This document shows positions 1-7,164 of a stretch of DNA of 7,575 nt, in pieces. Origin of the DNA: Nitrospina sp. (GTDB lineage: Bacteria; Nitrospinota; Nitrospinia; Nitrospinales; VA-1). How positions within the stretch are numbered: position 1 is the stretch's first letter; the number at the start of each line of letters is the position of its first letter. Location: the NCBI GenBank assembly GCA_018647025.1, contig JABGTQ010000168.1:1-7575 (forward strand). Reading direction: 5' to 3'. The position numbers and the translations under genes are program-made. Below the pieces are notes generated by a model that did not search any database, was not told the origin of the DNA, and saw nothing but the letters and a program-made list of their open reading frames with translations.

Positions 1-608
1 GGAGATTTTGTAACATGCTTAATTAACCATTGATGAGTGAGCCTGATAGTAGTTGTTATTTGTTTGTGGGTGATAGATTGCCCTACTTGGTTGAGTGGTA
101 TATGGGTTGTGACAATTACCACTCTTAATGCATCACCAGTCAGCATTAGAGCAACCTCCTTAGTGTCGGTAAAATCGGCTAGCATCTCAGTATGTCCAGG
201 CCATTTAAATCCGGCAAGATGAATGCTTTTCTTATTGATTGGAGCAGTAACAATCGCGTCCACTTGTTGGTCCAATGCTAGATTTACTGCAGTACGAATA
301 TATTCTACAGAAGCCTGTCCGCCCACAGGACTAGGTTTACCTTCACAAATACCATTTGGGATATTCTTCAAATCTAATACATTAATAGAGTCAGGGGTAA
401 AGGATGCTTCATGTGGTGATGATATAGGAATAATGGATAGGCCAGATGCTAGTTTTAAGGACACATCATTTAAAAATGCGGCATCTCCGATAACAAGTGG
501 GCAAGAGGAATCGTAAACCGACTGTCTCTTAAACATTTTAATAATTATTTCCGGTCCGACACCGGCGGGATCGCCCATGGTAATGGCGATGCGTGGTCGG
601 TCTTCCAA
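1..608 (-). CDS. pdxA: 4-hydroxythreonine-4-phosphate dehydrogenase PdxA, N-terminal part (runs off left edge)
   Basis: PdxA oxidises 4-phosphohydroxy-L-threonine with NAD(P)+ in the DXP-dependent route to pyridoxal 5'-phosphate, in the cytoplasm. My translation of the minus strand gives 202 open codons to the window edge. Family marks are MGDPAGVGPE at residues 11-20, VTAPINK at 120-126, AGFKWPGHTEMLA at 132-144 and TTHIPL at 167-172. By alignment from memory with E. coli PdxA, His139 matches substrate-binding His136 and His169 matches metal ligand His166; the other two metal ligands (His211, His266) would lie beyond the edge. The start is TTG at 608-606: it has a GGAGGA seven bases upstream and leaves about ten residues before MGDPAG, as is usual. 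The ATG within MGDPAG (578-576) would cut into the conserved motif. The gene follows pckA by 72 bases on the same strand. Full length should be about 330 residues, so about 60% is present. Identification is secure. Confidence 0.96.
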   Translation of the reverse strand, partial: MEDRPRIAITMGDPAGVGPEIIIKMFKRQSVYDSSCPLVIGDAAFLNDVSLKLASGLSIIPISSPHEASFTPDSINVLDLKNIPNGICEGKPSPVGGQASVEYIRTAVNLALDQQVDAIVTAPINKKSIHLAGFKWPGHTEMLADFTDTKEVALMLTGDALRVVIVTTHIPLNQVGQSITHKQITTTIRLTHQWLIKHVTKS

Positions 609-615
609 AGTGTTT

Positions 616-642
616 TCCTCCAAAACTCTTTAAACTATTATA
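616..642 (-). promoter_or_regulatory. pdxA ribosome binding site and possible own promoter
   Basis: On the minus strand a perfect TATAAT lies at 642-637 and GGAGGA at 621-616, seven bases before the TTG start. The Shine-Dalgarno match decides the start codon. The TATAAT would put a transcript start near 630 and give a leader of about 20 bases. I see no good -35 hexamer at the right distance, so the promoter half of this call is weak. pdxA may also be read through from pckA. Confidence 0.5.
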
Positions 643-680
643 CTGTCGTGTAGTCTTGCGAACCGAAGAGAGCTATTTGA

Positions 681-2351
681 TCAGCCTCTTAGGTTTTGAA
701 CTTTAGATCGGCCTTGATCAGTGGGAGCCATTGGATTGGGGCTAGACGCGAGTATTTCTTTTGTAACAGTGCTTTCATATTCTTTAAAGTTTTCAACGAA
801 TTGTGCAGCAAGTTCGCGGGCTTTTTTATCGTAGTTCTTTTTACTTTTCCAGGTATTTCTGGGATTAAGGATTTCCTGAGGGACGGCTTGATGACCTTCG
901 ATACTAACAGACGTTGGTATATGCAACCCAAATACGGGGTCTGTTTCTGTTGGAACGTCTTTAAGCTCCCCTTTAAGAATTGCGCTGATCATGGCCCTAG
1001 TGTGAGCTATTTCCATTCGATGTCCAACTCCATAAGGCCCAGCAGTCCATCCGGTATTAACAAGCCAACAGTCAACTTTATGTTCAGCAATACGCTCGCC
1101 CAACATATTCGCATAGACTGAGGGATGTAAAGTCATGAAGGGAGCGCCGAAGCATGTACTGAATACAGCGGTAGGTTCACGGCTAAGTCCCTTTTCGGTT
1201 CCTGCTACTTTTGCAGTATACCCAGATATAAAGTGATACATTGCTTGTTCGGGAGTCATTTTAGCGACCGGAGGCATTACGCCATAAGCATCGCATGTAA
1301 GCATGATTACTTGTTTTGGATGAGTACCCATCCCATTAGGAACAGCATTTTTAATATGCGTAATCGGATAACTTGCTCGTGTGTTTTCTGTGAGACTTGC
1401 ATCATCCAAATTGAGCCTACGTGTAATTGGATCCATAACTACATTTTCAAGAATAGTTCCAAATTGCCTGGTACATTGGTAGATTTCTGGTTCTGCTTGT
1501 TCAGAGAGACGAATGACCTTCGCATAGCACCCACCTTCAAAATTAAAAACACCCTTGTCACTCCACCCATGTTCATCGTCTCCTATTAAATCACGATTAG
1601 GATCTGCTGAAAGGGTGGTTTTTCCTGTACCGGAAAGACCAAAAAAAACTGCAGAATCACCATCCGAGCCGATATTTGCTGAACAATGCATTGAGAGGAC
1701 CGAATGTTTTTTTGGTAATAGGTAGTTGAGAACAGAAAATACAGATTTTTTTATTTCGCCGGCATAGTATGTGCCTCCAATCAAGACCAATTGCTTGGAG
1801 TAATCTACGACAACAAATACCTCAGAGTTTGTCCCATCAATTGAAGGTACAGCTTGGAAGCTGGGCACATGCAGTATTGTGAATTCCGGAACATGATTAG
1901 CTAAGTTGTCGAGATCTTTGATTTGGATAAACATGTTTCTTGCAAAAAGATTATGCCAGGCCGTTTCAGTAATAACGCGGATATGAAGCTGTTTTTCCTG
2001 ATCTGCTCCAGCACAACAATCTTGAACATATAGACTTTTATTTTGCAAATAAGCGAGTATGCGACCGTATAATGCATCAAATTGTTCAACACCAAAGGGT
2101 TTATTTACCTTTCCCCACCAAATATCATCTTGGCTTGTAGGTTCTTTAACAATGAATTTATCGTTAGGGGCACGGCCGGTGTGTTGGCCTGTAGCAACTA
2201 CCACGGGACCCAAGTGAGAAAGGTGCCCTTCTCCATTTCGGCTGATATGTTCATACAAAGCAGGTGTTGTCAAATTCCAGAAAATTTCTTTAGCGTTTTT
2301 AATTCCGTGACTCTCCAAACCAACTTTATGCTTTAGGCCCTTTGTAGGCAT
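681..2351 (-). CDS. pckA: Phosphoenolpyruvate carboxykinase (ATP)
   Basis: This enzyme converts oxaloacetate and ATP to phosphoenolpyruvate, ADP and CO2, the entry step of gluconeogenesis, in the cytoplasm. The 556-residue protein carries all the marks of the ATP-dependent family. They are TGRAPNDKF with Arg60 (substrate site), YYAGEIKK at 195-202 with Tyr196 and Lys202, MHCSANIG with His222 (metal ligand region), and the P-loop GLSGTGKTTLS at 238-248 with Lys244 and Thr245. IGDDEHGW with Asp259 and FNFEGGCYAK follow, then ENTRASYP with Arg325. The later GWTAGPYGVGHRM segment (434-446) marks the subgroup that differs here from E. coli PckA. The C-terminus extends some 15-20 residues past the usual end, with a basic, Pro-containing tail. 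The ATG has AAGGAG nine bases upstream. Stop is TGA at 683-681. pdxA lies downstream on the same strand and a SpeE-like gene is divergent upstream. No catalytic residue appears to be missing. Confidence 0.98.
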   Translation of the reverse strand: MPTKGLKHKVGLESHGIKNAKEIFWNLTTPALYEHISRNGEGHLSHLGPVVVATGQHTGRAPNDKFIVKEPTSQDDIWWGKVNKPFGVEQFDALYGRILAYLQNKSLYVQDCCAGADQEKQLHIRVITETAWHNLFARNMFIQIKDLDNLANHVPEFTILHVPSFQAVPSIDGTNSEVFVVVDYSKQLVLIGGTYYAGEIKKSVFSVLNYLLPKKHSVLSMHCSANIGSDGDSAVFFGLSGTGKTTLSADPNRDLIGDDEHGWSDKGVFNFEGGCYAKVIRLSEQAEPEIYQCTRQFGTILENVVMDPITRRLNLDDASLTENTRASYPITHIKNAVPNGMGTHPKQVIMLTCDAYGVMPPVAKMTPEQAMYHFISGYTAKVAGTEKGLSREPTAVFSTCFGAPFMTLHPSVYANMLGERIAEHKVDCWLVNTGWTAGPYGVGHRMEIAHTRAMISAILKGELKDVPTETDPVFGLHIPTSVSIEGHQAVPQEILNPRNTWKSKKNYDKKARELAAQFVENFKEYESTVTKEILASSPNPMAPTDQGRSKVQNLRG

Positions 2352-2413
2352 TACAGAAAACTCCTTATTGGAAGAATTTAGATGATACGTTTAAAAAAAT
2401 AAAGATGTTTTTT

Positions 2414-2439
2414 AGCCGAAAAGCCCTTAAAATTCGGCT
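2414..2439. repeat. Perfect 7-bp inverted repeat between pckA and the divergent gene
   Basis: AGCCGAA at 2414-2420 is exactly complementary to TTCGGCT at 2433-2439, with a 12-base AT-rich spacer. It is the most GC-rich element in an AT-rich intergenic region. It lies in the presumed 5' leader of pckA, close to the predicted start point. It could bind a dimeric regulator or fold in the mRNA. It is not a convincing terminator for a minus-strand transcript because no gene ends upstream of it. For plus-strand transcripts no T-run follows. Confidence 0.5.
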
Positions 2440-2449
2440 TGTATATGAA

Positions 2450-2476
2450 ATATTAACATAAATTCCAGCGAGTCAA
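2450..2476 (-). promoter_or_regulatory. Candidate pckA promoter
   Basis: On the minus strand TTGACT lies at 2476-2471 (five of six to the -35 consensus) and TAATAT at 2455-2450 (four of six to the -10 consensus), 15 bases apart, which is somewhat short. Transcription would start near 2443 and give a leader of about 90 bases. The 7-bp dyad at 2414-2439 falls just after this start point, which suits a repressor site or a leader hairpin. This is inferred from consensus matching only. Confidence 0.4.
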
Positions 2477-2502
2477 AATAGCAGATTCCAAAAATATTTA
2501 CC

Positions 2503-2548
2503 AAAGGGTTACAAACTTTGAGAAATTAGGTGTAAGCGAGCACCCTTT
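2503..2548. repeat. Long-spaced 7-bp inverted repeat upstream of the SpeE-like gene
   Basis: AAAGGGT at 2503-2509 pairs with ACCCTTT at 2542-2548 across 32 bases. A nested GGTG (2529-2532) and CACC (2541-2544) offers an alternative pairing. The element ends 41 bases before the ATG of the plus-strand gene, so it may lie in its promoter or leader. Such a short, widely spaced pair can arise by chance. I could not pick a convincing plus-strand promoter in this region. Confidence 0.25.
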
Positions 2549-2589
2549 CCTTACTTCTCGGTACTTATTGGTTATTTTATTAAGAGATT

Positions 2590-3504
2590 ATGCGTATTTT
2601 CGGTCAAAATAAAAAAGAGCCAGAAGTTCGGATACTTGTCCGAGAAAAAAGTGATTATAACGATATCTATGTTATGCAGAAAGGATCAAAGCGTGAAATG
2701 TGGTTTCGAAAAAAGAACAATTTTTTTCTGCAAAGCTGTATCGACGTTAATAAACTGGATAAGCTGATCCTGGTTAACACAAAATTAATGATTTCCGCTC
2801 TTTTATTACAACCGACACCGAAGAGAATTCTTATGATAGGTCTTGGTGGTTGTGCTGTGAGCAACTTCTTATCTTTTTTATACCCCCAGGTTGTTATAGA
2901 TGTTGTGGAAATAGACCAAAAGGTTATAGATATTTCTAAAAATTTTTTTTTTTTAAACGAGACATCAAACTATAAAGTGCATCATGATGATGGGCGTCAA
3001 TTCATTCGAAAGATGTCAAATGAAAAAACCTATGATTTAATTTATCTTGATGCTTTTAAAAGTGGGTCGATTCCATTTCACCTTAAAACTATTCAGTTTT
3101 ATGAAGATGTGAATCGGGTTCTTTCTCCTGGTGGAGTGGTTGGGTCAAATTTATACGGGAAAAGCAATCTACTAAAGCCCAATGACTGGAAAACGTTTTC
3201 TGCTAAATTTAATAGGATTTATTGTTTTGAAGACTATGACTGCAAAGCGACAGTCCTTTTCGCAACAAATAGAGCAGAGACTTGGAATATAAGTCACTTT
3301 ATTCAGGCAGCAAAAAAATTTCCTTTGTCATTACCATTTTCGATGATCGATATGGCTAAAACCTACCGTGCGGGAAAATTAGAGCAAGGTAGTGGGACCG
3401 TATTTGAAGATAATTTTACTAAGGATGAATTTGATCAAACGATAGAAAAAAATAACTTAGATCATACAAAGTCTATTCTCTATCCGATTAAAAATTTTGA
3501 ATGA
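2590..3504 (+). CDS. Spermidine synthase-like / class I SAM-fold protein, active site divergent
   Basis: The 304-residue protein has the layout of the spermidine synthase superfamily. Residues 10-60 look like the N-terminal beta domain, and a Rossmann methyltransferase-type domain follows from about 78. Visible motifs are the nucleotide loop ILMIGLGGCAV (80-90), VDVVEID (103-109) with the ribose-binding acid, HHDDGRQFI (131-139) and YDLIYLDAF (148-156), then a C-terminal helical region. True spermidine synthases have a GGGDGG loop and a DSSDP-type catalytic motif. Here the loop is GLGGCA, and only the first Asp (154) of the DxxD survives, with Lys157 in place of the second. Aminopropyl transfer is therefore doubtful. 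It resembles the soluble domain found in proteins annotated 'fused MFS/spermidine synthase', without the membrane part. An in-frame TAA at 2581-2583 limits the start to this ATG; the ribosome site is weak (AAGAG, close to the ATG). It is divergent from pckA and convergent with the NHL gene. The substrate is unknown. Confidence 0.85.
   Translation: MRIFGQNKKEPEVRILVREKSDYNDIYVMQKGSKREMWFRKKNNFFLQSCIDVNKLDKLILVNTKLMISALLLQPTPKRILMIGLGGCAVSNFLSFLYPQVVIDVVEIDQKVIDISKNFFFLNETSNYKVHHDDGRQFIRKMSNEKTYDLIYLDAFKSGSIPFHLKTIQFYEDVNRVLSPGGVVGSNLYGKSNLLKPNDWKTFSAKFNRIYCFEDYDCKATVLFATNRAETWNISHFIQAAKKFPLSLPFSMIDMAKTYRAGKLEQGSGTVFEDNFTKDEFDQTIEKNNLDHTKSILYPIKNFE
2943..2954 (+). repeat. Run of 12 T within the SpeE-like coding sequence
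   Basis: Twelve consecutive T residues encode part of an Asn-Phe-Phe-Phe-Leu stretch (residues 118-122), straight after the ribose-binding strand. The reading frame is intact as given. A gain or loss of one base would shift the frame and remove the last 180 or so residues. Such a run is prone to replication or polymerase slippage and to sequencing error. Confidence 0.9.
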
Positions 3505-3510
3505 TCAAAA
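3495..3510. terminator. Weak AT-rich hairpin in the convergent gene junction
   Basis: TTTTGA (3495-3500) and TCAAAA (3505-3510) form a 6-bp stem with a four-base loop that overlaps the stop codon of the SpeE-like gene. Read on the minus strand, just after the NHL gene stop, the stem is followed by TTTTT, as in an intrinsic terminator. On the plus strand no T-run follows. The stem has only one G-C pair, so it is probably inefficient. Confidence 0.3.
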
Positions 3511-3516
3511 AAGATA

Positions 3517-6500
3517 TTAAGAGGAGAGAGTTTTCTTGATGTCGAAAACCTGAATACGGTTGTTGCACATATCCGCTACTGCTAGAAGGTCGTTACGTGT
3601 ATCCATCCATCCTACTCGGTTAAACTGTCCGAGTCGGTTTCCAGAGTTCCCGTAAATTCCTTGAATATTTAAGGAAGAGTCAAGATGAAGGATACGACTA
3701 CTCCAGTGATCAGAGGCGAAAATTCCGTACTTAGGGTTAAATGTTGTAATGTAGAGATCTCCAAATCCGGTTTTTTTTCTGTTGACACTTGCTAGTAAAT
3801 TTCCATCCACATCGTAACGTTTAATCAGATCGTCAGACTGGTCGGCAATAAGGTATTCAGCATTTTCTAGACAACAGATGCCGACAGGATGATTCAAATC
3901 TTTAGGATAAATAGAATTTATAAGCTTACCATTTGAATCAAAAACTTGAATTCGATGGTGAGAGGTGTCCGCCACCCAAAGGTTGTCCTCCTTGTCAATT
4001 GAAGATGAAAAGACCTTGCCTAAGCGCTGCCCTTCTTTATCGCAATTACCGAATGCCAAAAGAAATTCTCCGTTGGGCAAGAACTTTTGAATCCTCTGAT
4101 TATTCATGTCAACGACATAGACGTTGTCCTGTCGGTCTAGTTGCAAACTGACAGGATATTGGAACTTCCCAGGACTATTCCCCCACCCTCCAAATCGAGC
4201 AAGACATATACCAAACTGAGACATTTGACTCACGTGATGGTTTTCTTGATCTACGTAAAATATATTTCCACTACTGTCAAAAGCTAATCCCATAGGTTGC
4301 ACAAGGGTACCTATAGCTCGGCCCATGGGAGTAAGCGAGTGAGAAATAGCTGGCACTAATTCAAAAACAGAGCTTTCCTTGTTGTGTGCATTAGCTTGTC
4401 TAAGGAAATCGAACAGACGATCCAGTCTATTGCATGTTCGGGAACGGCGAAGTAGATTGAATTTTAAATCCTCCAGGTCATTTTTTATCTCTTCTCTTTC
4501 GTTCTCTAATTGTATCGAGTGGTCAACGTTCTCTATGCTTTGTTCCAAGTTTAGATTTAATAGCTGTTGTTCTAAGTCAGAGAATCGAAAACTAGTTTTT
4601 TTTATTTCTTTTGCAATGCAATCTACATGAGTTTTTTCCTGTGAATGGTAGTTCGAGAGGTTTTTATAAAAAGACGAAGTAGATGATTCTTGAGAGGCCT
4701 CTTTATTGCTAGCAAGTAGGGCAGAGCCAGTTACCAGTCGGTTAATATTACGATCTTCATTGACTTCAAGAGTCAGAACCATTCGTTTAAGAAGGCTGAT
4801 CTGAAAATTAACCGCTGAAATATTATTGTCGATTGAGATAGGAGTTCGTTTATCCTGTGGATTGACGTGTTTCAGTTGCTGACTTAAGTCCCTGCACTGT
4901 TTGTGAAGATCTTTTAGCTGAGCCTGTAGTTCATTGTTTTTTGCATCGTAATTGGTTTGCGACTCTAGAATTTGAGAAATTTTTTGCAAAAAATTATCGG
5001 GAAAAGAGTCTACGTAGTAAGCGCTATTACCTATAATGAGTTGCTTGGATTTGATTTCAATCTTGGTGTTTTCGGAGTTATGGGAGTTAATAATTTCTTC
5101 AATATTTAAATCTTCTATGTCGAAGGGGACAGGTGAGAAATAATCTGGTTCGAGTTTTCTGACTAGAGGTTTTTTATTTTCCTCTTGGAGAGCAACCCAT
5201 GTGTCGATTAGATCTCTCCATAAAGTGTCAATAATAGTATGGGCAGGGCGGATTTCTTGAATGCCTAATAAGATTTTTGGAACAACTTGGTTGATAGGGG
5301 ACCGCTCGATAACGGTTGTTAAAATGGTACTAATTTTTTGTTTTCCTGTTGATGCTTGAGCAGAGCACTTGAGAGTAATGAGCAAGGTGCGTAATTCGAA
5401 AAGTAATGGTGTTAATAGAAGGACTATTCGATTATTAGCAATAAAATTGGTGAGAAAAATATTCCATTTTGACTGGTCCTCTTGTAACGCACTGAATGCT
5501 TCGATCATTTCTAGTTCATTTGCTTCCTTGATGGCTAGCTTAGTAGAAAAAATCTCTCCCAATTCGTTTAATCGTTCGACCAGATTGTCGCCCCCTCGCT
5601 GAATTAATATTGCTGAAGAGGGGCTAGCAATTATACTACTTACGTATTCTGCTAATTGATCAGATAGCTTGCAGTGTTTATAGGATGTTGCCCGAATTTC
5701 CCTGAATAAAATTTTGGTTTGTTTTTCTATGTTAAATAATTCTTGATTGAAAACACGAGGGTCTTCTCGATCCTCAAGAATTTCCAAGTTTTTTTTGAAT
5801 TCTTTTTCGCTAAATTCTCGGGCAACTTCCTCCCAGGCTTCGTAAGTTTTTTGAATTTTTTCTCGTGAGTACTTTAATTGTCGAATAAAGATTTCAAGTC
5901 CACCAAGAAGAGCAGTTTCATTTTTTGAAGAGCTATGTTCTTTGAGAGTTATATGGCTAAGGTTTAATAGAAGGTTTGCGTTAAAAATCTTTATCGACCG
6001 GTCGCGATTTGTTTCAGATCGCATAAGTTCGATGGCTTTTGCATAATTTTCAGTTGCTCTTAAGTATTCTGCTGATTGTTCCGCTAGTTGCCCTTGGAGA
6101 GTAGGCCACTCCGGGTTTTTGGAATCAGATTGAACTCTATCGCCGGCGAGAGATTCTAAAGAATGAGAAGGTGTGGAAAAACGGAAGACACTAGGGTTAA
6201 AGGTTAGGCCTGCATACAATTTTCCATGTGAATCTATAGCTGTAAGGCAAGGGGCTTTGAGCGGAGTAGAGTCATCGATTTGCTCTAAAGAATCTAGAAA
6301 TTGGCCAAAAGGAGAAAATATTTGAATACGATTATTATTTAAATCACTTACATAGAGGAGATCATTTCTTCCAATGGAGACGCAAAGAGGGTATTGAAAC
6401 TGTCCAGTTTCTTCTCCCCGCTCACCAAATGTCAGTACTCTTCGCCAATTTTTATTGAACTTGGCGATACGATGGTTACCGCTATCAGTAATAAAGTAAT

Positions 6501-7164
6501 TTCCCAGACTATCCGTTCCTATGGATGTTGGAAACTCAAACGCTGGAGTGGAAAAAAGATTTGCGGAAGTTTCATATAAATAGGCAAGGTGTTCCTCTAG
6601 AACCGTGCCCCGCTGGCCAATCCATCCAAGAGACTTCCCTTCCGGGGAAAACCATTGGATGCGATGATTGTAGCGTTCGACCACCAAAATATTTCCGCAA
6701 TCTTCGACCATAATATCGTAAGGCTCATTTAGTTCCCCTTCACCTTCTCCGTATGAACCAAAAGTTTCTATATGATTTCCCAGTAGATCAAATTTTTGGA
6801 CTCGGTGATTCCAACTATCTGCAACGTAAATGTTGTCATATTTGTCTACTGCGATTCCCTTGGGGTAATTTAATTGACTGCTTTCCTTGCCTTTTTCACC
6901 AAAACTTACCAACAACCGGTCATTATCATAAACTTGGATACGGTGATTGAAGTCATCGGAAAGAATCAAGTGTCCCTGGGTGGTAAAAGCAAATCCAGAA
7001 GGAGGCGAGAGCTGTCCCGATGATCCATGATCTGAGCGAAATGAATTATCAAAAGAGATAGACGACATGGACTCTATAACAGATTGTTTAGGATGCACGG
7101 TAGGTTTGCGAAGGGTTGAAAAAAGCTCAAAGAACCAGTTCAACCAAACACAGCTTGGGTGCAT
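3517..7164 (-). CDS. NHL-repeat protein: two predicted beta-propellers flanking a helical/coiled-coil core
   Basis: I do not know a named gene for this 1215-residue protein. NHL repeats are beta-propeller blades that mostly bind proteins, RNA or other ligands. About six lie at residues 51-330 and six at 951-1208, several with the typical YVAD-x-x-NHRIQ-F core (FNHRIQ 72-77, WNHRVQ 118-123, YNHRIQ 165-170, GNHRIA 229-234, NNQRIQ 1021-1026, HHRIQ 1069-1073, NNRIQ 1201-1205). Residues 341-940 appear mainly helical. A TPR-like stretch lies at 360-405, charged helices at 433-468, a hydrophobic helix at 578-598 and likely coiled coils at 724-766 and 842-925. No clear signal peptide is seen, although the first 20 residues hold WLNWFFELF; I infer a cytoplasmic scaffold or sensor. 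An in-frame TAA sits directly before the ATG and no Shine-Dalgarno is present; Met33 (7068) is an alternative start. The gene converges on the SpeE-like gene with 12 bases between stops. Domain calls are strong; function is unknown. Confidence 0.85.
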   Translation of the reverse strand: MHPSCVWLNWFFELFSTLRKPTVHPKQSVIESMSSISFDNSFRSDHGSSGQLSPPSGFAFTTQGHLILSDDFNHRIQVYDNDRLLVSFGEKGKESSQLNYPKGIAVDKYDNIYVADSWNHRVQKFDLLGNHIETFGSYGEGEGELNEPYDIMVEDCGNILVVERYNHRIQWFSPEGKSLGWIGQRGTVLEEHLAYLYETSANLFSTPAFEFPTSIGTDSLGNYFITDSGNHRIAKFNKNWRRVLTFGERGEETGQFQYPLCVSIGRNDLLYVSDLNNNRIQIFSPFGQFLDSLEQIDDSTPLKAPCLTAIDSHGKLYAGLTFNPSVFRFSTPSHSLESLAGDRVQSDSKNPEWPTLQGQLAEQSAEYLRATENYAKAIELMRSETNRDRSIKIFNANLLLNLSHITLKEHSSSKNETALLGGLEIFIRQLKYSREKIQKTYEAWEEVAREFSEKEFKKNLEILEDREDPRVFNQELFNIEKQTKILFREIRATSYKHCKLSDQLAEYVSSIIASPSSAILIQRGGDNLVERLNELGEIFSTKLAIKEANELEMIEAFSALQEDQSKWNIFLTNFIANNRIVLLLTPLLFELRTLLITLKCSAQASTGKQKISTILTTVIERSPINQVVPKILLGIQEIRPAHTIIDTLWRDLIDTWVALQEENKKPLVRKLEPDYFSPVPFDIEDLNIEEIINSHNSENTKIEIKSKQLIIGNSAYYVDSFPDNFLQKISQILESQTNYDAKNNELQAQLKDLHKQCRDLSQQLKHVNPQDKRTPISIDNNISAVNFQISLLKRMVLTLEVNEDRNINRLVTGSALLASNKEASQESSTSSFYKNLSNYHSQEKTHVDCIAKEIKKTSFRFSDLEQQLLNLNLEQSIENVDHSIQLENEREEIKNDLEDLKFNLLRRSRTCNRLDRLFDFLRQANAHNKESSVFELVPAISHSLTPMGRAIGTLVQPMGLAFDSSGNIFYVDQENHHVSQMSQFGICLARFGGWGNSPGKFQYPVSLQLDRQDNVYVVDMNNQRIQKFLPNGEFLLAFGNCDKEGQRLGKVFSSSIDKEDNLWVADTSHHRIQVFDSNGKLINSIYPKDLNHPVGICCLENAEYLIADQSDDLIKRYDVDGNLLASVNRKKTGFGDLYITTFNPKYGIFASDHWSSRILHLDSSLNIQGIYGNSGNRLGQFNRVGWMDTRNDLLAVADMCNNRIQVFDIKKTLSS
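3541..4314 (-). other. C-terminal NHL propeller region (about six blades)
   Basis: I place blades at residues 951-990, 998-1039, 1047-1085, 1088-1126, 1134-1170 and 1179-1208. Blades 2, 3 and 6 of this set keep the N-x-R-I-Q or H-H-R-I-Q core. Blades 4 and 5 are more diverged (DDLIKRY, SSRILHL). The last blade stops after its third strand, so its fourth strand may come from before residue 951, a common way of closing a propeller ring. Confidence 0.8.
6175..7014 (-). other. N-terminal NHL propeller region (about six blades)
   Basis: I place blades at residues 51-90, 97-136, 144-182, 206-247, 254-292 and a degenerate one at 300-330. Blades 1-5 keep a hydrophobic strand, then GN or DN, (V/I)-x-D and N-H/N-R-(I/V), and blades 1-4 end in FG or IG. 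A 23-residue insertion (183-205) separates blades 3 and 4. The sixth has lost the NHR core. Six blades would close one propeller. Confidence 0.8.

Noticed and set aside
37..516. Two plus-strand open frames (61 and 97 residues) at the left edge
   Set aside because: They lie antisense to pdxA, whose conserved motifs are unmistakable on the minus strand. Neither resembles a known protein.
643..680. Possible terminator between pckA and pdxA (TCTT ... AAGA pairing around 652-667)
   Set aside because: The stem is about four pairs, or six with a bulge, and no T-run follows on the minus strand.
696..1589. Plus-strand open frames of 141 and 118 residues
   Set aside because: They are shadows of pckA on the opposite strand, with Cys/His/Phe-rich composition typical of antisense frames.
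2590..3504. Calling this gene speE (spermidine synthase)
   Set aside because: The glycine loop and the D-x-x-D motif depart from the canonical enzyme, and no speD is present in the window.
5370..5433. Transmembrane helix in the NHL protein (residues 578-598)
   Set aside because: The hydrophobic run is interrupted by Pro, Glu and Arg and is flanked by amphipathic helices. A buried helix in a bundle is more likely than a membrane span.
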